From contig CANIGJ010000009.1 of NCBI GenBank assembly GCA_947467145.1, positions 52,699 to 116,698 on the forward strand: a DNA stretch of 64,000 bases, in the 5' to 3' direction. The translations under genes were made by a program, and so were the position numbers. A model generated the notes under the pieces. It searched no databases, was not told the origin of the DNA, and saw only the letters and a program-made list of their open reading frames with translations. The DNA is from Rhodospirillaceae bacterium (GTDB lineage Bacteria; Pseudomonadota; Alphaproteobacteria; Rhodospirillales; UBA2165). Positions 1 to 8,507 of the stretch are shown piece after piece (the stretch's first letter is position 1; the number at the start of each line of letters is the position of its first letter).

Positions 1-774
1 CGCGAACATCGCGTTCCAGGCGCTCACCTTGAATTCCGGCAGACCGGCTTCTGCCGACGTCGGAACGTCCGGCAAGGCAGGCGAACGCTTGTCGGTTGCG
101 ATCGCATAAGCCTTGATCGCGCCGCCCTGAATCTGCGAAGCGACCGAGACGATCTGGTCACACGCATAATCGATCTTGCCCGCCAGCATGTCGTTGATCA
201 CCGGGCCGGTGCCGCTATACGGCACGCGCGTCGGCTTGGCGCCGGCGAGCACGTTGAACATGACGCAAGTGGTGAAGGAGACCGAACCGACGCCGGCCTG
301 GCCTTCGTTCAGCTTGTCGCCGTCCGCCTTCAGCTTGGCGACGAATTCCTTGAGATCCTTCGCCGGATAATCCTTGCGCGCGACAACCAGGATCGGCGTG
401 CCCGCCGCCATGCCGATCGGCTCAAAATCCGACGCCGGCTTGTATTTGAGATTGGCGTAAAGCGCCGGCGCCGCACCATGCGTACCCATATGGCCCATCA
501 TGATGGTGTAGCCGTCCGGGCTCGCCTGGAACGCCTTGGTGATGCCGGTCGTGCCGCCCGCGCCGACGACGTTCTCGACGATGAGCTGCTGACCCAGCAC
601 CTTGCCCATATGTTCGCTGACGATGCGCGCGATGACGTCCGTCGGGCCGCCGGCCGCGAAAGGAACGATCACGGTGATGGGACGCGCCGGATAATTCTGC
701 GCCTGCGCGAGACCCGAGGTGAGCGCGACAGCCGCGCCCATCAGGGCAAATGTTTTCAGAAATTTCGCGAACAT
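1..774 (-). CDS. tctC: Tripartite tricarboxylate transporter substrate-binding protein (TctC/Bug family), C-terminus cut by window edge
   Basis: Periplasmic receptor of a tripartite tricarboxylate transporter, which captures a carboxylated solute and hands it to the TctA/TctB membrane pair. The visible 258 codons begin with a Sec signal peptide ending near LAQAQ, followed by the Bug-family start (YPARPITVIVPFAAGG, then TDVIAR) and the later PYSGTGP and DVPTSAEAGLPEF blocks typical of the family. The ATG at 774 is preceded by AAGGAGG with a 6-base spacer, so the start is well supported. The family is usually about 320 residues, so some 60 residues lie beyond base 1. It is the last visible gene of a leftward tctB-tctA-tctC order. 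The ligand cannot be told from sequence; Bug receptors bind many organic acids. Confidence 0.93.
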   Translation of the reverse strand, partial: MFAKFLKTFALMGAAVALTSGLAQAQNYPARPITVIVPFAAGGPTDVIARIVSEHMGKVLGQQLIVENVVGAGGTTGITKAFQASPDGYTIMMGHMGTHGAAPALYANLKYKPASDFEPIGMAAGTPILVVARKDYPAKDLKEFVAKLKADGDKLNEGQAGVGSVSFTTCVMFNVLAGAKPTRVPYSGTGPVINDMLAGKIDYACDQIVSVASQIQGGAIKAYAIATDKRSPALPDVPTSAEAGLPEFKVSAWNAMFA

Positions 775-844
775 TATGTTCCTCCTTATTGGACTGAATG
801 AACGATACGGCCCAGGCCTTACGGCCCTTTTTACAAGCTTGGCC

Positions 845-2356
845 TTATGGGTCGGTGCCCGCGAGGGCGATCGCCTTCTTCGCACGGATGGACGGCAACA
901 CGGCCAGGATGATGATCCCAACCGAGATGACCAGCAGCACCGCCGAGACCGGATTGTTGACGAAGGTCATGAAGTCGCCGCGCGAGATGATCAGCGCCTG
1001 ACGCAGCTTTTCTTCCATCAGGCGGCCGAGCACAAAGCCCAGTAGCAAGGGTGCCGGCTCGAATCCGAACTTGATGAAGACGTAACCGGCCAGACCGAAC
1101 AACGCCGTCAGCAGCACGTCGCTTGCGTCGTTGTTGATCGAATAGATGCCGATCGAGCAGAACAGCAAGATCGCCGAGAACATCAAACGGTACGGCACGT
1201 TCAGCAGCTTTACCCAGATGCCGATCAGCGGCAGGTTGATGATCAGCAGGAAGGCATTGCCGATCCACATGCTGGCGACCATACCCCAGAACAGATCCGG
1301 GCTTTTCGTCATCACCTGCGGACCCGGGATGATGCCGTGAATGGTCATCGCGCCAACCATCAACGCCATCACCGCATTGGGCGGAATGCCGAGTGTGAGC
1401 AGCGGAATGAACGCCGTCTGCGCGCCGGCATTGTTGGCGGCTTCCGGGCCGGCGACACCTTCGATCGCGCCCTTGCCGAAGCGCGACGGATCCTTTGCCA
1501 GTTTCTTTTCCGTCGCATAGGACGCGAACGGTCCGAGCACCGCGCCGTTGCCGGGCAGAATGCCGAGGATCGCGCCGAGCCCGGTGCCGCGGATCATCGG
1601 CATGATGCTCGCCTTTACATCTTCGCGGTTGGGTAGCAGCCGACCGATTTTGGCGCTCACCAGATCACGCGATTCCGGATTCTCGAGATTGCGAAGGATT
1701 TCGGCGAAGCCGAACATGCCCATGGCGAGCACAACGAAATCGATACCGTCGGCGAGTTCGGAGAAGCCGAAGGTCAGACGCTCCTCGCCGGTTTCCAGAT
1801 CGGTCCCAATGGACGCCAGCAGAATCCCTAAGAAAATCATCGCTGCCGCCTTGAGCAGCGAGCCTTGCGCCAGCACGACGGCGAAGGACAGGCCCAGCAC
1901 CATCAGCGCAAAATATTCTGCCGGGCCGAACAGCAGCGCCAATTTGGTGAGCGGCACGCCGAGGGCAGCAACCACGATCGTCGAGACGGTGCCGGCAAAG
2001 AACGAGACAAGTGCGGCGGTGCCGAGCGCCACGCCAGCGCGGCCCTGGCGCGCCATCTGATGGCCGTCGAGCACGGTGACCACACTGGTCGCCTCACCCG
2101 GAATGTTGATCAAGATCGCGGTGGTCGAACCGCCGTACTGCGCGCCGTAATAGATGCCGGCCAACATGATGAGCGCGCCCGTCGGATCGAAATTGAAGGT
2201 GAGCGGCAGCAGCATCGCGATGGTCGCGATCGGGCCGACGCCGGGCAGGATGCCCACCAACGTGCCGACGACCACACCAATGAAGCAGAGACCCAGATTG
2301 TTGAGCGAAACGGCAATCGAGAAGCCGTGCGCGAGATTATCGATCAATCCATCCAT
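845..2356 (-). CDS. tctA: Tripartite tricarboxylate transporter large membrane subunit TctA
   Basis: The 503-residue integral membrane permease subunit, expected to carry the solute across the inner membrane. The protein is hydrophobic throughout and holds the two related glycine/proline signatures of the family: GILPGVGP near residue 35 and [12 protein letters not shown] near residue 260, the mark of an internal duplication. Family length is about 500, so the gene is complete. It starts 7 bases after the tctB stop and lies 70 bases before tctC, so the three are probably co-transcribed. Nothing looks degraded. Confidence 0.95.
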   Translation of the reverse strand: MDGLIDNLAHGFSIAVSLNNLGLCFIGVVVGTLVGILPGVGPIATIAMLLPLTFNFDPTGALIMLAGIYYGAQYGGSTTAILINIPGEATSVVTVLDGHQMARQGRAGVALGTAALVSFFAGTVSTIVVAALGVPLTKLALLFGPAEYFALMVLGLSFAVVLAQGSLLKAAAMIFLGILLASIGTDLETGEERLTFGFSELADGIDFVVLAMGMFGFAEILRNLENPESRDLVSAKIGRLLPNREDVKASIMPMIRGTGLGAILGILPGNGAVLGPFASYATEKKLAKDPSRFGKGAIEGVAGPEAANNAGAQTAFIPLLTLGIPPNAVMALMVGAMTIHGIIPGPQVMTKSPDLFWGMVASMWIGNAFLLIINLPLIGIWVKLLNVPYRLMFSAILLFCSIGIYSINNDASDVLLTALFGLAGYVFIKFGFEPAPLLLGFVLGRLMEEKLRQALIISRGDFMTFVNNPVSAVLLVISVGIIILAVLPSIRAKKAIALAGTDP

Positions 2357-2363
2357 GGCGACC

Positions 2364-2804
2364 TCAATATCCGATCAGCCATGGCGCGACCGGGATCGGC
2401 AGGGTCAGCGCATAGCGGAAAAGGGCGACGCAGAAGATCGTCATCCCGGTGGCGAAGATGATGATTTCCTTCCATCGCGTTTCATGGCTGGCAAAAGCCG
2501 CGACGACGACGAGCAGGGGGCCCGCGACGGTCAGTCCCAGCGGGCGGACGGTCAGACCGAAGACGACGGCCGCACCCAAGATGAAGATGGGTCCGCGCAA
2601 CGGCCAGCGCCCGCTGTCGCCGCGATCGCCGCGCCACCACATGAGCATGAGCAGCACGCCGATAAATCCCAGGATCGCCGCCAGGGTCAGCGGGATCATG
2701 CCCGGACCGATATGGCGCAGAGTACCAACAGATAAAGACGAGCCCTGCGCCCCGGCAACAGCCGCAATGGCGATCAAGAGCAGGCCTGCCATCAAATTTT
2801 GCAT
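2364..2804 (-). CDS. tctB: Tripartite tricarboxylate transporter small membrane subunit TctB
   Basis: A 146-residue protein with four hydrophobic segments (near residues 5-22, 34-54, 72-105 and 112-140), the usual size and layout of the TctB helper subunit. It is the first gene of the tctBAC operon, and position and topology make the call secure although TctB sequences diverge strongly. The ATG at 2804 lacks a clear Shine-Dalgarno sequence; an ATG four codons later is an alternative. The promoter should lie in the 155-base gap 2805-2959, where I see no confident -35/-10 pair. Confidence 0.85.
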   Translation of the reverse strand: MQNLMAGLLLIAIAAVAGAQGSSLSVGTLRHIGPGMIPLTLAAILGFIGVLLMLMWWRGDRGDSGRWPLRGPIFILGAAVVFGLTVRPLGLTVAGPLLVVVAAFASHETRWKEIIIFATGMTIFCVALFRYALTLPIPVAPWLIGY

Positions 2805-2959
2805 GACGCTATATGAACCCCGACTACCCCGAACCGTCGCCGAAAGTTTATTTTTTACAGGTATTTACCGGCTAGTGGAAATGTTAGCAGACGGAACCAC
2901 AGGGCAAAAGGGTGGAATATCGCCATCCAGCCGTATTCCGCACCACGGAGCACCGCTCG

Positions 2960-4570
2960 TCACGCTTCCGCCTTGGCCGGCAGTGTGAAATAGAACGTCG
3001 TCCCGCCGCCCTCAGGGCATTCGAAGCCAATCGTGCCGCCATGCGCCTCGACGATCGAACGCGTGATGTTAAGGCCCAATCCGGTGCCGCCCTTCGCCCG
3101 CTTGTTGCTCACATCGGCCTGGGCGAATTTGCCAAAGATCTTGCTGCGGAAGTCGAGCGGGATGCCCGGCCCGTTGTCGTGCACGGAAATCCGGAAGAAG
3201 CGGTCCTGTTTGTCCAAAACAATATCGACGACATCGTTCTCCGGCGAGAACTTGGCCGCATTGGACAGCAGGTTGGACAAGACCTGCATCAAGCGGCCGT
3301 GGTCGCCGTCGACCCAAGCCAGGGCGACGGCCGAGTTCAGCGCAAAGCGAACCTTGAAGCTGTCGCCGTAACCTTTGTTGGCTTCGATCGCTTCGGCCAG
3401 GAAGCCTGCCAGCTCCAGCGGCTTGAAGGCATAATCCATTCGGCCCGCGGCAATTTTCTGGGCATCCAGAATGTCGTTGATCAATCGAACCAGCCGTTCG
3501 CTGTTGCCCGCCGCGATATCGACAAGCTTGGCGATACCATCCGGCACGGCGCCGACCACGCCCGACTTGATCAGGCTCAACGAACCTTTGATCGACGTCA
3601 GCGGCGTGCGCAGCTCGTGGTTCATCGTCGAGATGAAATCTTCTTTCGCGGCTTCGATGTTTTTGCGCTCGGTGATGTCGATCGCCATGCGGAAATAGCC
3701 GAGCAGGGTATTGTCGTCATCGCAATCGGGAACGCGGGTGATTTCGACCCAACGCGTGACGCCATCGGGATAGGTCAGATGCTGTTCGCTGACCGTCGTG
3801 TGGCCGTCCAGGGTGCGATTCACCGCCTCGCGATCGCCCGGCCCGAGCGAAACGAATTCGTCGAACTTCTTGCCGATCATTTCCAGGCGCAGCGCATTGT
3901 TCCAAGCTTCCGTCGTGCGATTGACGAACTGGATGGCGCCGCCGGCATCGATATAGGCGATGGAGATCGGCAGGTTATCGGTGACCGAGCGGATGAAATT
4001 ATTGCGATTGTTGAGCAGGGCCTCGCTGGCCTTCTGCTCGGAGATATCGATGCCGAGGCGGAAATAGCCGCGCACGAAGCCATGGTCGTCGATATCGGGC
4101 AGGCGGCTCACCGTCACCGTTCGTTTGATGCCATCGGTCGACGTCAGCACACGTTCGGTCTGGGTCGCCTCTCCCTTCAACGCCAGCTCCGCATAAATGC
4201 GATCCGAGTCGACACGTTCCGATGTCGGCTTCGATTGACCCTGCGCATTCACGCTGGAGCGCGCATGCCAGTCGCGCGATGTTTTGTTCGCGAACCTGAA
4301 CGTGTTGTTATTGTCGATGTAAGCGATGGATACCGGAAGGTTGTCGGCGACGGTGCGCAAAAACGCCTCCCCACGGCGGGCCTCTTCGGTGCGTTCTTTC
4401 ACACGCTCTTCAAGCCGATCGCGCTCCGTCTGCACCGCGCGCTCGGCCGTGCGCAGCCGATAGTTCGAAACCATCAGGGAAATGGCAAAGCCGATCAAAA
4501 TCAGGAAGACCGAATTTGCCGCGACCTGCGCAACAAGGAGTTCCCAAATTTGATGAACGACGTCCAACAC
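2960..4570 (-). CDS. PAS-domain sensor histidine kinase
   Basis: A 536-residue membrane-anchored histidine kinase. From the N-terminus: one transmembrane segment (about residues 16-35), a charged coiled-coil linker, two PAS domains that resemble each other (each opens with DNLP(V/I)SIAYID), a HisKA dimerisation box (NHELRTPLTSIKG) carrying the phospho-accepting His, and an HATPase with N box (NLLSNAAKFSP), DNGPGIP and GGTGLGLN. I place the start at GTG 4570 because GGAG lies 6 bases upstream; an in-frame TTG at 4654 would add 28 residues with no ribosome-binding site. No response regulator or receiver domain adjoins it. Its kinase core resembles that of the hybrid kinase at 57353-61099, so the receivers there are possible partners. 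It follows tRNA-Val on the same strand. Confidence 0.9.
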   Translation of the reverse strand: MLDVVHQIWELLVAQVAANSVFLILIGFAISLMVSNYRLRTAERAVQTERDRLEERVKERTEEARRGEAFLRTVADNLPVSIAYIDNNNTFRFANKTSRDWHARSSVNAQGQSKPTSERVDSDRIYAELALKGEATQTERVLTSTDGIKRTVTVSRLPDIDDHGFVRGYFRLGIDISEQKASEALLNNRNNFIRSVTDNLPISIAYIDAGGAIQFVNRTTEAWNNALRLEMIGKKFDEFVSLGPGDREAVNRTLDGHTTVSEQHLTYPDGVTRWVEITRVPDCDDDNTLLGYFRMAIDITERKNIEAAKEDFISTMNHELRTPLTSIKGSLSLIKSGVVGAVPDGIAKLVDIAAGNSERLVRLINDILDAQKIAAGRMDYAFKPLELAGFLAEAIEANKGYGDSFKVRFALNSAVALAWVDGDHGRLMQVLSNLLSNAAKFSPENDVVDIVLDKQDRFFRISVHDNGPGIPLDFRSKIFGKFAQADVSNKRAKGGTGLGLNITRSIVEAHGGTIGFECPEGGGTTFYFTLPAKAEA

Positions 4571-4718
4571 GTGCCACTCCGGTTTCGAATCGCCGCATGA
4601 TAGCCAAGTCTTCCGGTCGGAGAACAAGGGGGAACCCCAATCGTCCGTCGCCAAATACCAACCTCGGGGATCGCCGGCTCCCCGAACGGGGAAAATGCTT
4701 GGGTATCGAGAGGGGAAA

Positions 4719-4793
4719 TGGTGGGCGTGGCAAGGATCGAACTTGCGACCCCCTCGATGTCAACGAGGTGCTCTCCCGCTGAGCTACACGCCC
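4719..4793 (-). tRNA. tRNA-Val (anticodon GAC), CCA encoded
   Basis: Read on the minus strand this is a full cloverleaf. The acceptor GGGCGTG pairs with CACGCCC; the D arm is GCTC...GAGC; the anticodon stem CCTCG/CGAGG encloses loop TTGACAT with anticodon GAC; the T arm GCAAG/CTTGC encloses TTCGATC. The discriminator A and an encoded CCA follow. The length is 75 bases. GAC decodes GUC/GUU valine codons. Confidence 0.97.
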
Positions 4794-4971
4794 ACTGCGG
4801 CTGGGTTATATCGATTTCGTGGGCGGAGGCAAGCCCAAGGAGGAAATCCGGCCGAAACTGACATAAAAGCCCCGTTTTACGCCGGATTTCGGTTCCAGCC
4901 GTAAATTGGCTAGACTTGCGATTAAGGCAGACGGGGCTACCGTCGCCGCAACCGAAAACAGGGAACTGAAC

Positions 4972-6042
4972 ATGCGAAAGATCCTACCGGCGCTCGGCGC
5001 CGTGTGCCTATTGCTGCCCTCCGCCGCCGGGGCCCAGCAGTCAGTCGCCGATTTCTATAAAGGCAAATCCATCGACCTCTATATCGGCCTCAGCGCCGGC
5101 GGCGGCTACGATCTGTATGCCCGCATCACCGCCAAGCACATGGAAAAGCACATCCCGGGCAATCCGAATATCGTGCCCAAGCAGATGCTGGGCGCCGGCG
5201 GACAGAAGGCGGCGGCCTATGTCTATGAGGTGGCACCCAAGGACGGCACCGCCATCGCCGCCGGCCCGCAGGAGATCGCATTGGAACAGACGCTCGGCAC
5301 CCTGCCGATCAAGTTCGATGCCGCTAAGGTGCAGTGGATCGGCAATCCGAGCATCGACAACAACGTGCTCGTGACGTGGCATACGTCCGGCATCAAAACC
5401 ATCGCGGATGCCAAGACCAAGGAATTCGTGATCGCGGCCACCGCAGCGACGGGTGCTTCGGCGCAATATCCGCAGGTCCTCAACACGCTGCTCGGCACCA
5501 AGTTCAAGATCATCGCCGGCTATCCGGGCGGGCGCGACATGGACCTCGCCATGGAACGCGGCGAAGTCCACGGGCGCGGCTCCAACGCGTATGCGTCCTA
5601 CAAGGCAACCGCGCCGGAATGGCTGAAGGACGGCAAGATCAACATGATCGTGCAGGTCGGCCTGGCCAAGGAAGCCGAACTGCCGAACGTGCCGTTGCTG
5701 ATGGATCTAGGTCCCACGCCGGAAGACCGGGCCGCCCTTAAACTGCTGTCCAGCGTCACCGCCGTCGGACGGCCGCTGTTCACCAGCCCGGGCACGCCAC
5801 CAGAACGCGTGGCGGCCCTGCGGCGCGCCTTCGATCTGACGGTGAAGGATCCGGCCTATCTGGCGGAGTTGCAGAAGATCAACCTGACGCTCAACCCGAT
5901 GGGCGGCGAGGAGCTGCAAAAATTGATCGAGGATACGGTCAATACGCCCAAGCCCATCGTCGAACGACTGCTCAAGGCGATCGAAGGCCGCGACGTCAAA
6001 GAGCTGCCCGCCGCGGATGCGACCAAAGGCGGCGCGAAGTAG
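4972..6042 (+). CDS. Orphan Bug/TctC-type tripartite tricarboxylate transporter receptor
   Basis: A secreted solute receptor of 356 residues. It opens with a signal peptide ending near AGAQQ, followed by FYKGKSIDLYIGLSAGGGYD, which matches the Bug-family ligand-loop position, then GAGGQKAA and the TLNPMGGEEL C-terminal block. I start it at ATG 4972, where the signal peptide begins; the reading frame stays open upstream but adds sequence before a proper n-region. It is clearly different from the tctC at 1-774 and has no membrane subunits beside it, so it either borrows a TctAB elsewhere or acts in sensing. It is separated from the tct operon by the kinase and tRNA-Val and runs in the opposite direction. 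Confidence 0.87.
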   Translation: MRKILPALGAVCLLLPSAAGAQQSVADFYKGKSIDLYIGLSAGGGYDLYARITAKHMEKHIPGNPNIVPKQMLGAGGQKAAAYVYEVAPKDGTAIAAGPQEIALEQTLGTLPIKFDAAKVQWIGNPSIDNNVLVTWHTSGIKTIADAKTKEFVIAATAATGASAQYPQVLNTLLGTKFKIIAGYPGGRDMDLAMERGEVHGRGSNAYASYKATAPEWLKDGKINMIVQVGLAKEAELPNVPLLMDLGPTPEDRAALKLLSSVTAVGRPLFTSPGTPPERVAALRRAFDLTVKDPAYLAELQKINLTLNPMGGEELQKLIEDTVNTPKPIVERLLKAIEGRDVKELPAADATKGGAK

Positions 6043-6150
6043 CGAAAAGTCCGTCCGGAATGCTGATCTAGGTAACCGCGCCAGCTTGCGCCCGCTTAGC
6101 AAACTCGCCGATGATCGTTTTAATAAGGGGCTAACATTAGGGGTGGTCGA

Positions 6151-6408
6151 ATGCTCGCGCAGCTTTGGAGCGGCGGATACCTGCTCGATTGGGCCGGATT
6201 GGTCTTTGAGTTTGCGGGCGCGGCGGTAGCCGCCCTCGGCATCCTGCCGTCCAGCCGCTATTCGGCTGACCAGGACGGACAGCACTCGATGGCGTTCATG
6301 ATCCTGCAGTCGCGCCAGCTCCGCTTTGGTCTGATCCTGCTGGCCATCGGCAGCCTGCTGCAATGCGCCGGCACGTTTCAGGCGGCGCTACCGTTTTTCG
6401 CGAAGTAA
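6151..6408 (+). CDS. Small hypothetical membrane protein
   Basis: An 85-residue protein with two hydrophobic segments (about residues 12-35 and 57-80) separated by a polar stretch, probably an inner-membrane hairpin. AGGGGTGG sits shortly before the ATG and the gene lies alone in a 480-base gap, which favours a real gene. I do not recognise a family and see no catalytic motif. The gap 6409-6521 after it shows no clear terminator. Confidence 0.6.
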   Translation: MLAQLWSGGYLLDWAGLVFEFAGAAVAALGILPSSRYSADQDGQHSMAFMILQSRQLRFGLILLAIGSLLQCAGTFQAALPFFAK

Positions 6409-6521
6409 GTATCGGGAATAACCCGAACCTGAGTAGGGCCGCTTTTCCCTTTTTGATTCACGCTAATGGCGCTAACGTTCGTGTGTGAGCAGCACGCTCG
6501 GGAGGCTTGGTTAGTCGCATC

Positions 6522-7406
6522 ATGTCGTCGGATCGCACCGTAGAGCCCGTGCCTCCTTTCCTAATCGAACGGCCCAAGCGCCAGACGATCCCTTTCGTCT
6601 TCGCGTCGGGCCATAGCGGCTCCACCTATCCGGACGAGTTCGTGCAGGCCTCGCGCCTCGATCCCATCACCTTGCGCAAATCCGAAGACGCCTTCGTCAA
6701 CGAATTGTTCGGCGCCGCCATGGCGCATGGTGCGCCGTTGCTGCGCGCGACCTTCCCGCGCGCCTGGTGCGATCCGAACCGCGAGGCGTGGGAATTGGAC
6801 CCGCGCATGTTCGAAGATCGCCTGCCCGCTTTCGTGAACACGAAAAGTGCGCGCGTCTTCGCCGGGCTCGGCACGGTGGCGCGCGTCGTCGCCAACGGCG
6901 AGGAAATCTACAACCGCAAGCTCACCTTCGATGAGGTCGCCAAACGTATCGAAGATGCGTACGAGCCCTATCATGCCGCGCTACGCGGCCTGATCGACGA
7001 GACCTGCAAACTGTTCGGCCATTGCATCGTCATCGATTGCCATTCCATGCCCTCGGTCGGCGGGCCGATGGACAATGATCCGGGCAACCAGCGCGTCGAT
7101 ATGGTGCTGGGCAACAATCATGGTGCGACCTGCCACACCCGCCTGATGAATTATGTCGAAGCCGTGCTCGCCGATGCGGGCTATCAGGTGCGCATCAACA
7201 ATCCCTATTCCGGGGGCTTCACGACGCGCCATTACGGCCAGCCGCGGCGCGGCATCCAGACCCTGCAGATCGAGGTCAATCGCGCCCTCTATATGGACGA
7301 GCAGGCGATCGCGAAAGCGGCCGGTTTTGCCCAGTTGCAGGCCGACCTCTCGCGCTTGATCGAGGCCTTGGCCAATTACGAGCCGGCCAGCATTGCCGCG
7401 GACTAA
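6522..7406 (+). CDS. N-formylglutamate amidohydrolase family protein
   Basis: A cytoplasmic zinc hydrolase of about 294 residues in the N-formylglutamate amidohydrolase family, which releases formate from N-formylglutamate in one branch of histidine breakdown or acts on related N-formyl amino acids. Family signatures are FASGHSGSTYP near residue 28, a CDPNREAWELD block, and VIDCHSMPS with candidate metal ligands. No other hut genes are nearby, so the physiological substrate is open. The ATG at 6522 is chosen, but GGAGG at 6501-6505 lies 16 bases upstream, unusually far. An in-frame TTG at 6507 is too close to it. Confidence 0.88.
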   Translation: MSSDRTVEPVPPFLIERPKRQTIPFVFASGHSGSTYPDEFVQASRLDPITLRKSEDAFVNELFGAAMAHGAPLLRATFPRAWCDPNREAWELDPRMFEDRLPAFVNTKSARVFAGLGTVARVVANGEEIYNRKLTFDEVAKRIEDAYEPYHAALRGLIDETCKLFGHCIVIDCHSMPSVGGPMDNDPGNQRVDMVLGNNHGATCHTRLMNYVEAVLADAGYQVRINNPYSGGFTTRHYGQPRRGIQTLQIEVNRALYMDEQAIAKAAGFAQLQADLSRLIEALANYEPASIAAD

Positions 7407-7525
7407 ATCTGCGACGCGAGGTCGCTTAGCGACCAGCCCCCTCACCTCTCCCAAAACCTGCCGTTAAGGTTTGGCACGCCCTTTGCGTATTAGGGCCATA
7501 ACGCCGATCCAAAACGGACGGGAAG

Positions 7526-8437
7526 ATGAAACATACGGGCGTGATTTTGGCTGCATGGAGCCTTGCGGCCGGCCTCCTGATCGGGGGGTCCGGACCGGCC
7601 TCGGCTGCCTTGCAAACCCTTCAAGTTGTTAATGATTTGTGCAATCAGGCGGCCAAGACGGCCGAGACCCAATCGAAGATTCCGCGCAATCTTCTAACCG
7701 CCATCTCGCTGGCCGAATCGGGCCGCTGGGACGACAAGCAGAAGGCAAGTTTTGCCTGGCCCTGGACGGTCACGAACGGCGCCTCGGCCACCTATTACCC
7801 CACCAAGGAAGAAGCCATCGAGGGGGTGAAGGCGCTGCGCAAGGCCGGTAAGACCAACATCGACGTCGGCTGCATGCAGATCAATCTGTACCATCACCCG
7901 AACGCCTTCGAATCCATCGAGGACGCCTTCGACCCGGTGACCAATGTCGGCTATGCGTCCCGCTTCCTGGCCGGGCTGCAGAAAGAGACCGATTCCTGGG
8001 CCGAAGCCGCCGGGCGCTATCATTCGAGCGATCCGACCAAGCTCGGCGCCTATCGCGATAAGGTGCTGGGCCTGTGGGAGCGGGTCTCGGGGCGCAAGCA
8101 GACGGAACTCGGCAAGATCGAGGTCGTGAAACCCGATGCCGAGGAAGTGGATCTGCGCCGCATTCAGCAGGCGACCATCCAGATGCAGTTCCGCGCGCGT
8201 CTCGCCGCCGAACGTCAGGCGCCGAAAAATAACCGCGCCATGGCGCAGCTTGAGAAATTCCGCGCCGACCGCTTCGGACCCAATTTCCGCGATCAGTCGG
8301 CGGCGGTGCAGAAATCGGAAACCGAACGCAAACGCACCGGCGATCTCGCCGACAAAAAACAAAGCTTCGAGGAAAAACGCCAAGCGCAATTGGCGCAGTG
8401 GCGTCAGAGCAAATCGGTCGGCGCGTTCCGGCAGTAA
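7526..8437 (+). CDS. Secreted lytic transglycosylase-like (SLT domain) protein
   Basis: A 303-residue exported protein with an N-terminal signal peptide ending near GPASA. The SLT-type lysozyme fold follows: ISLAESGRW carries the candidate catalytic Glu, CMQIN is the conserved substrate-cleft motif, and AAGRYHSSDP matches the late family block. It should cut peptidoglycan glycan strands in the periplasm. The last 120 residues are rich in Arg, Lys, Gln and Glu and look helical or extended rather than enzymatic, perhaps a wall or partner-binding tail. No secretion or flagellar genes adjoin it, so a general wall-turnover role is as likely as an assembly role. Confidence 0.87.
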   Translation: MKHTGVILAAWSLAAGLLIGGSGPASAALQTLQVVNDLCNQAAKTAETQSKIPRNLLTAISLAESGRWDDKQKASFAWPWTVTNGASATYYPTKEEAIEGVKALRKAGKTNIDVGCMQINLYHHPNAFESIEDAFDPVTNVGYASRFLAGLQKETDSWAEAAGRYHSSDPTKLGAYRDKVLGLWERVSGRKQTELGKIEVVKPDAEEVDLRRIQQATIQMQFRARLAAERQAPKNNRAMAQLEKFRADRFGPNFRDQSAAVQKSETERKRTGDLADKKQSFEEKRQAQLAQWRQSKSVGAFRQ

Positions 8438-8507
8438 CGCGAAAAAATCGAATCTCTCAATGCGTAGTCAAATAACCTCTAGAGATTCCTGCATCAGAAA
8501 AGTTCGC

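Noticed and set aside
815..832. GGCC-TTAC-GGCC stem followed by five T on the plus strand
   Set aside because: Looks like a weak terminator but no plus-strand gene precedes it; it lies inside the leftward tct operon.
2912..4600. Plus-strand open frame of 562 codons
   Set aside because: It is antisense to the histidine kinase, rich in Arg/Gln/His, with no domain; typical shadow frame in GC-rich DNA.
4516..4904. Two short plus-strand ORFs across tRNA-Val
   Set aside because: They are antisense readings of the tRNA (WQGSNLRPPRCQRG-type peptide), a known artefact of tRNA genes.
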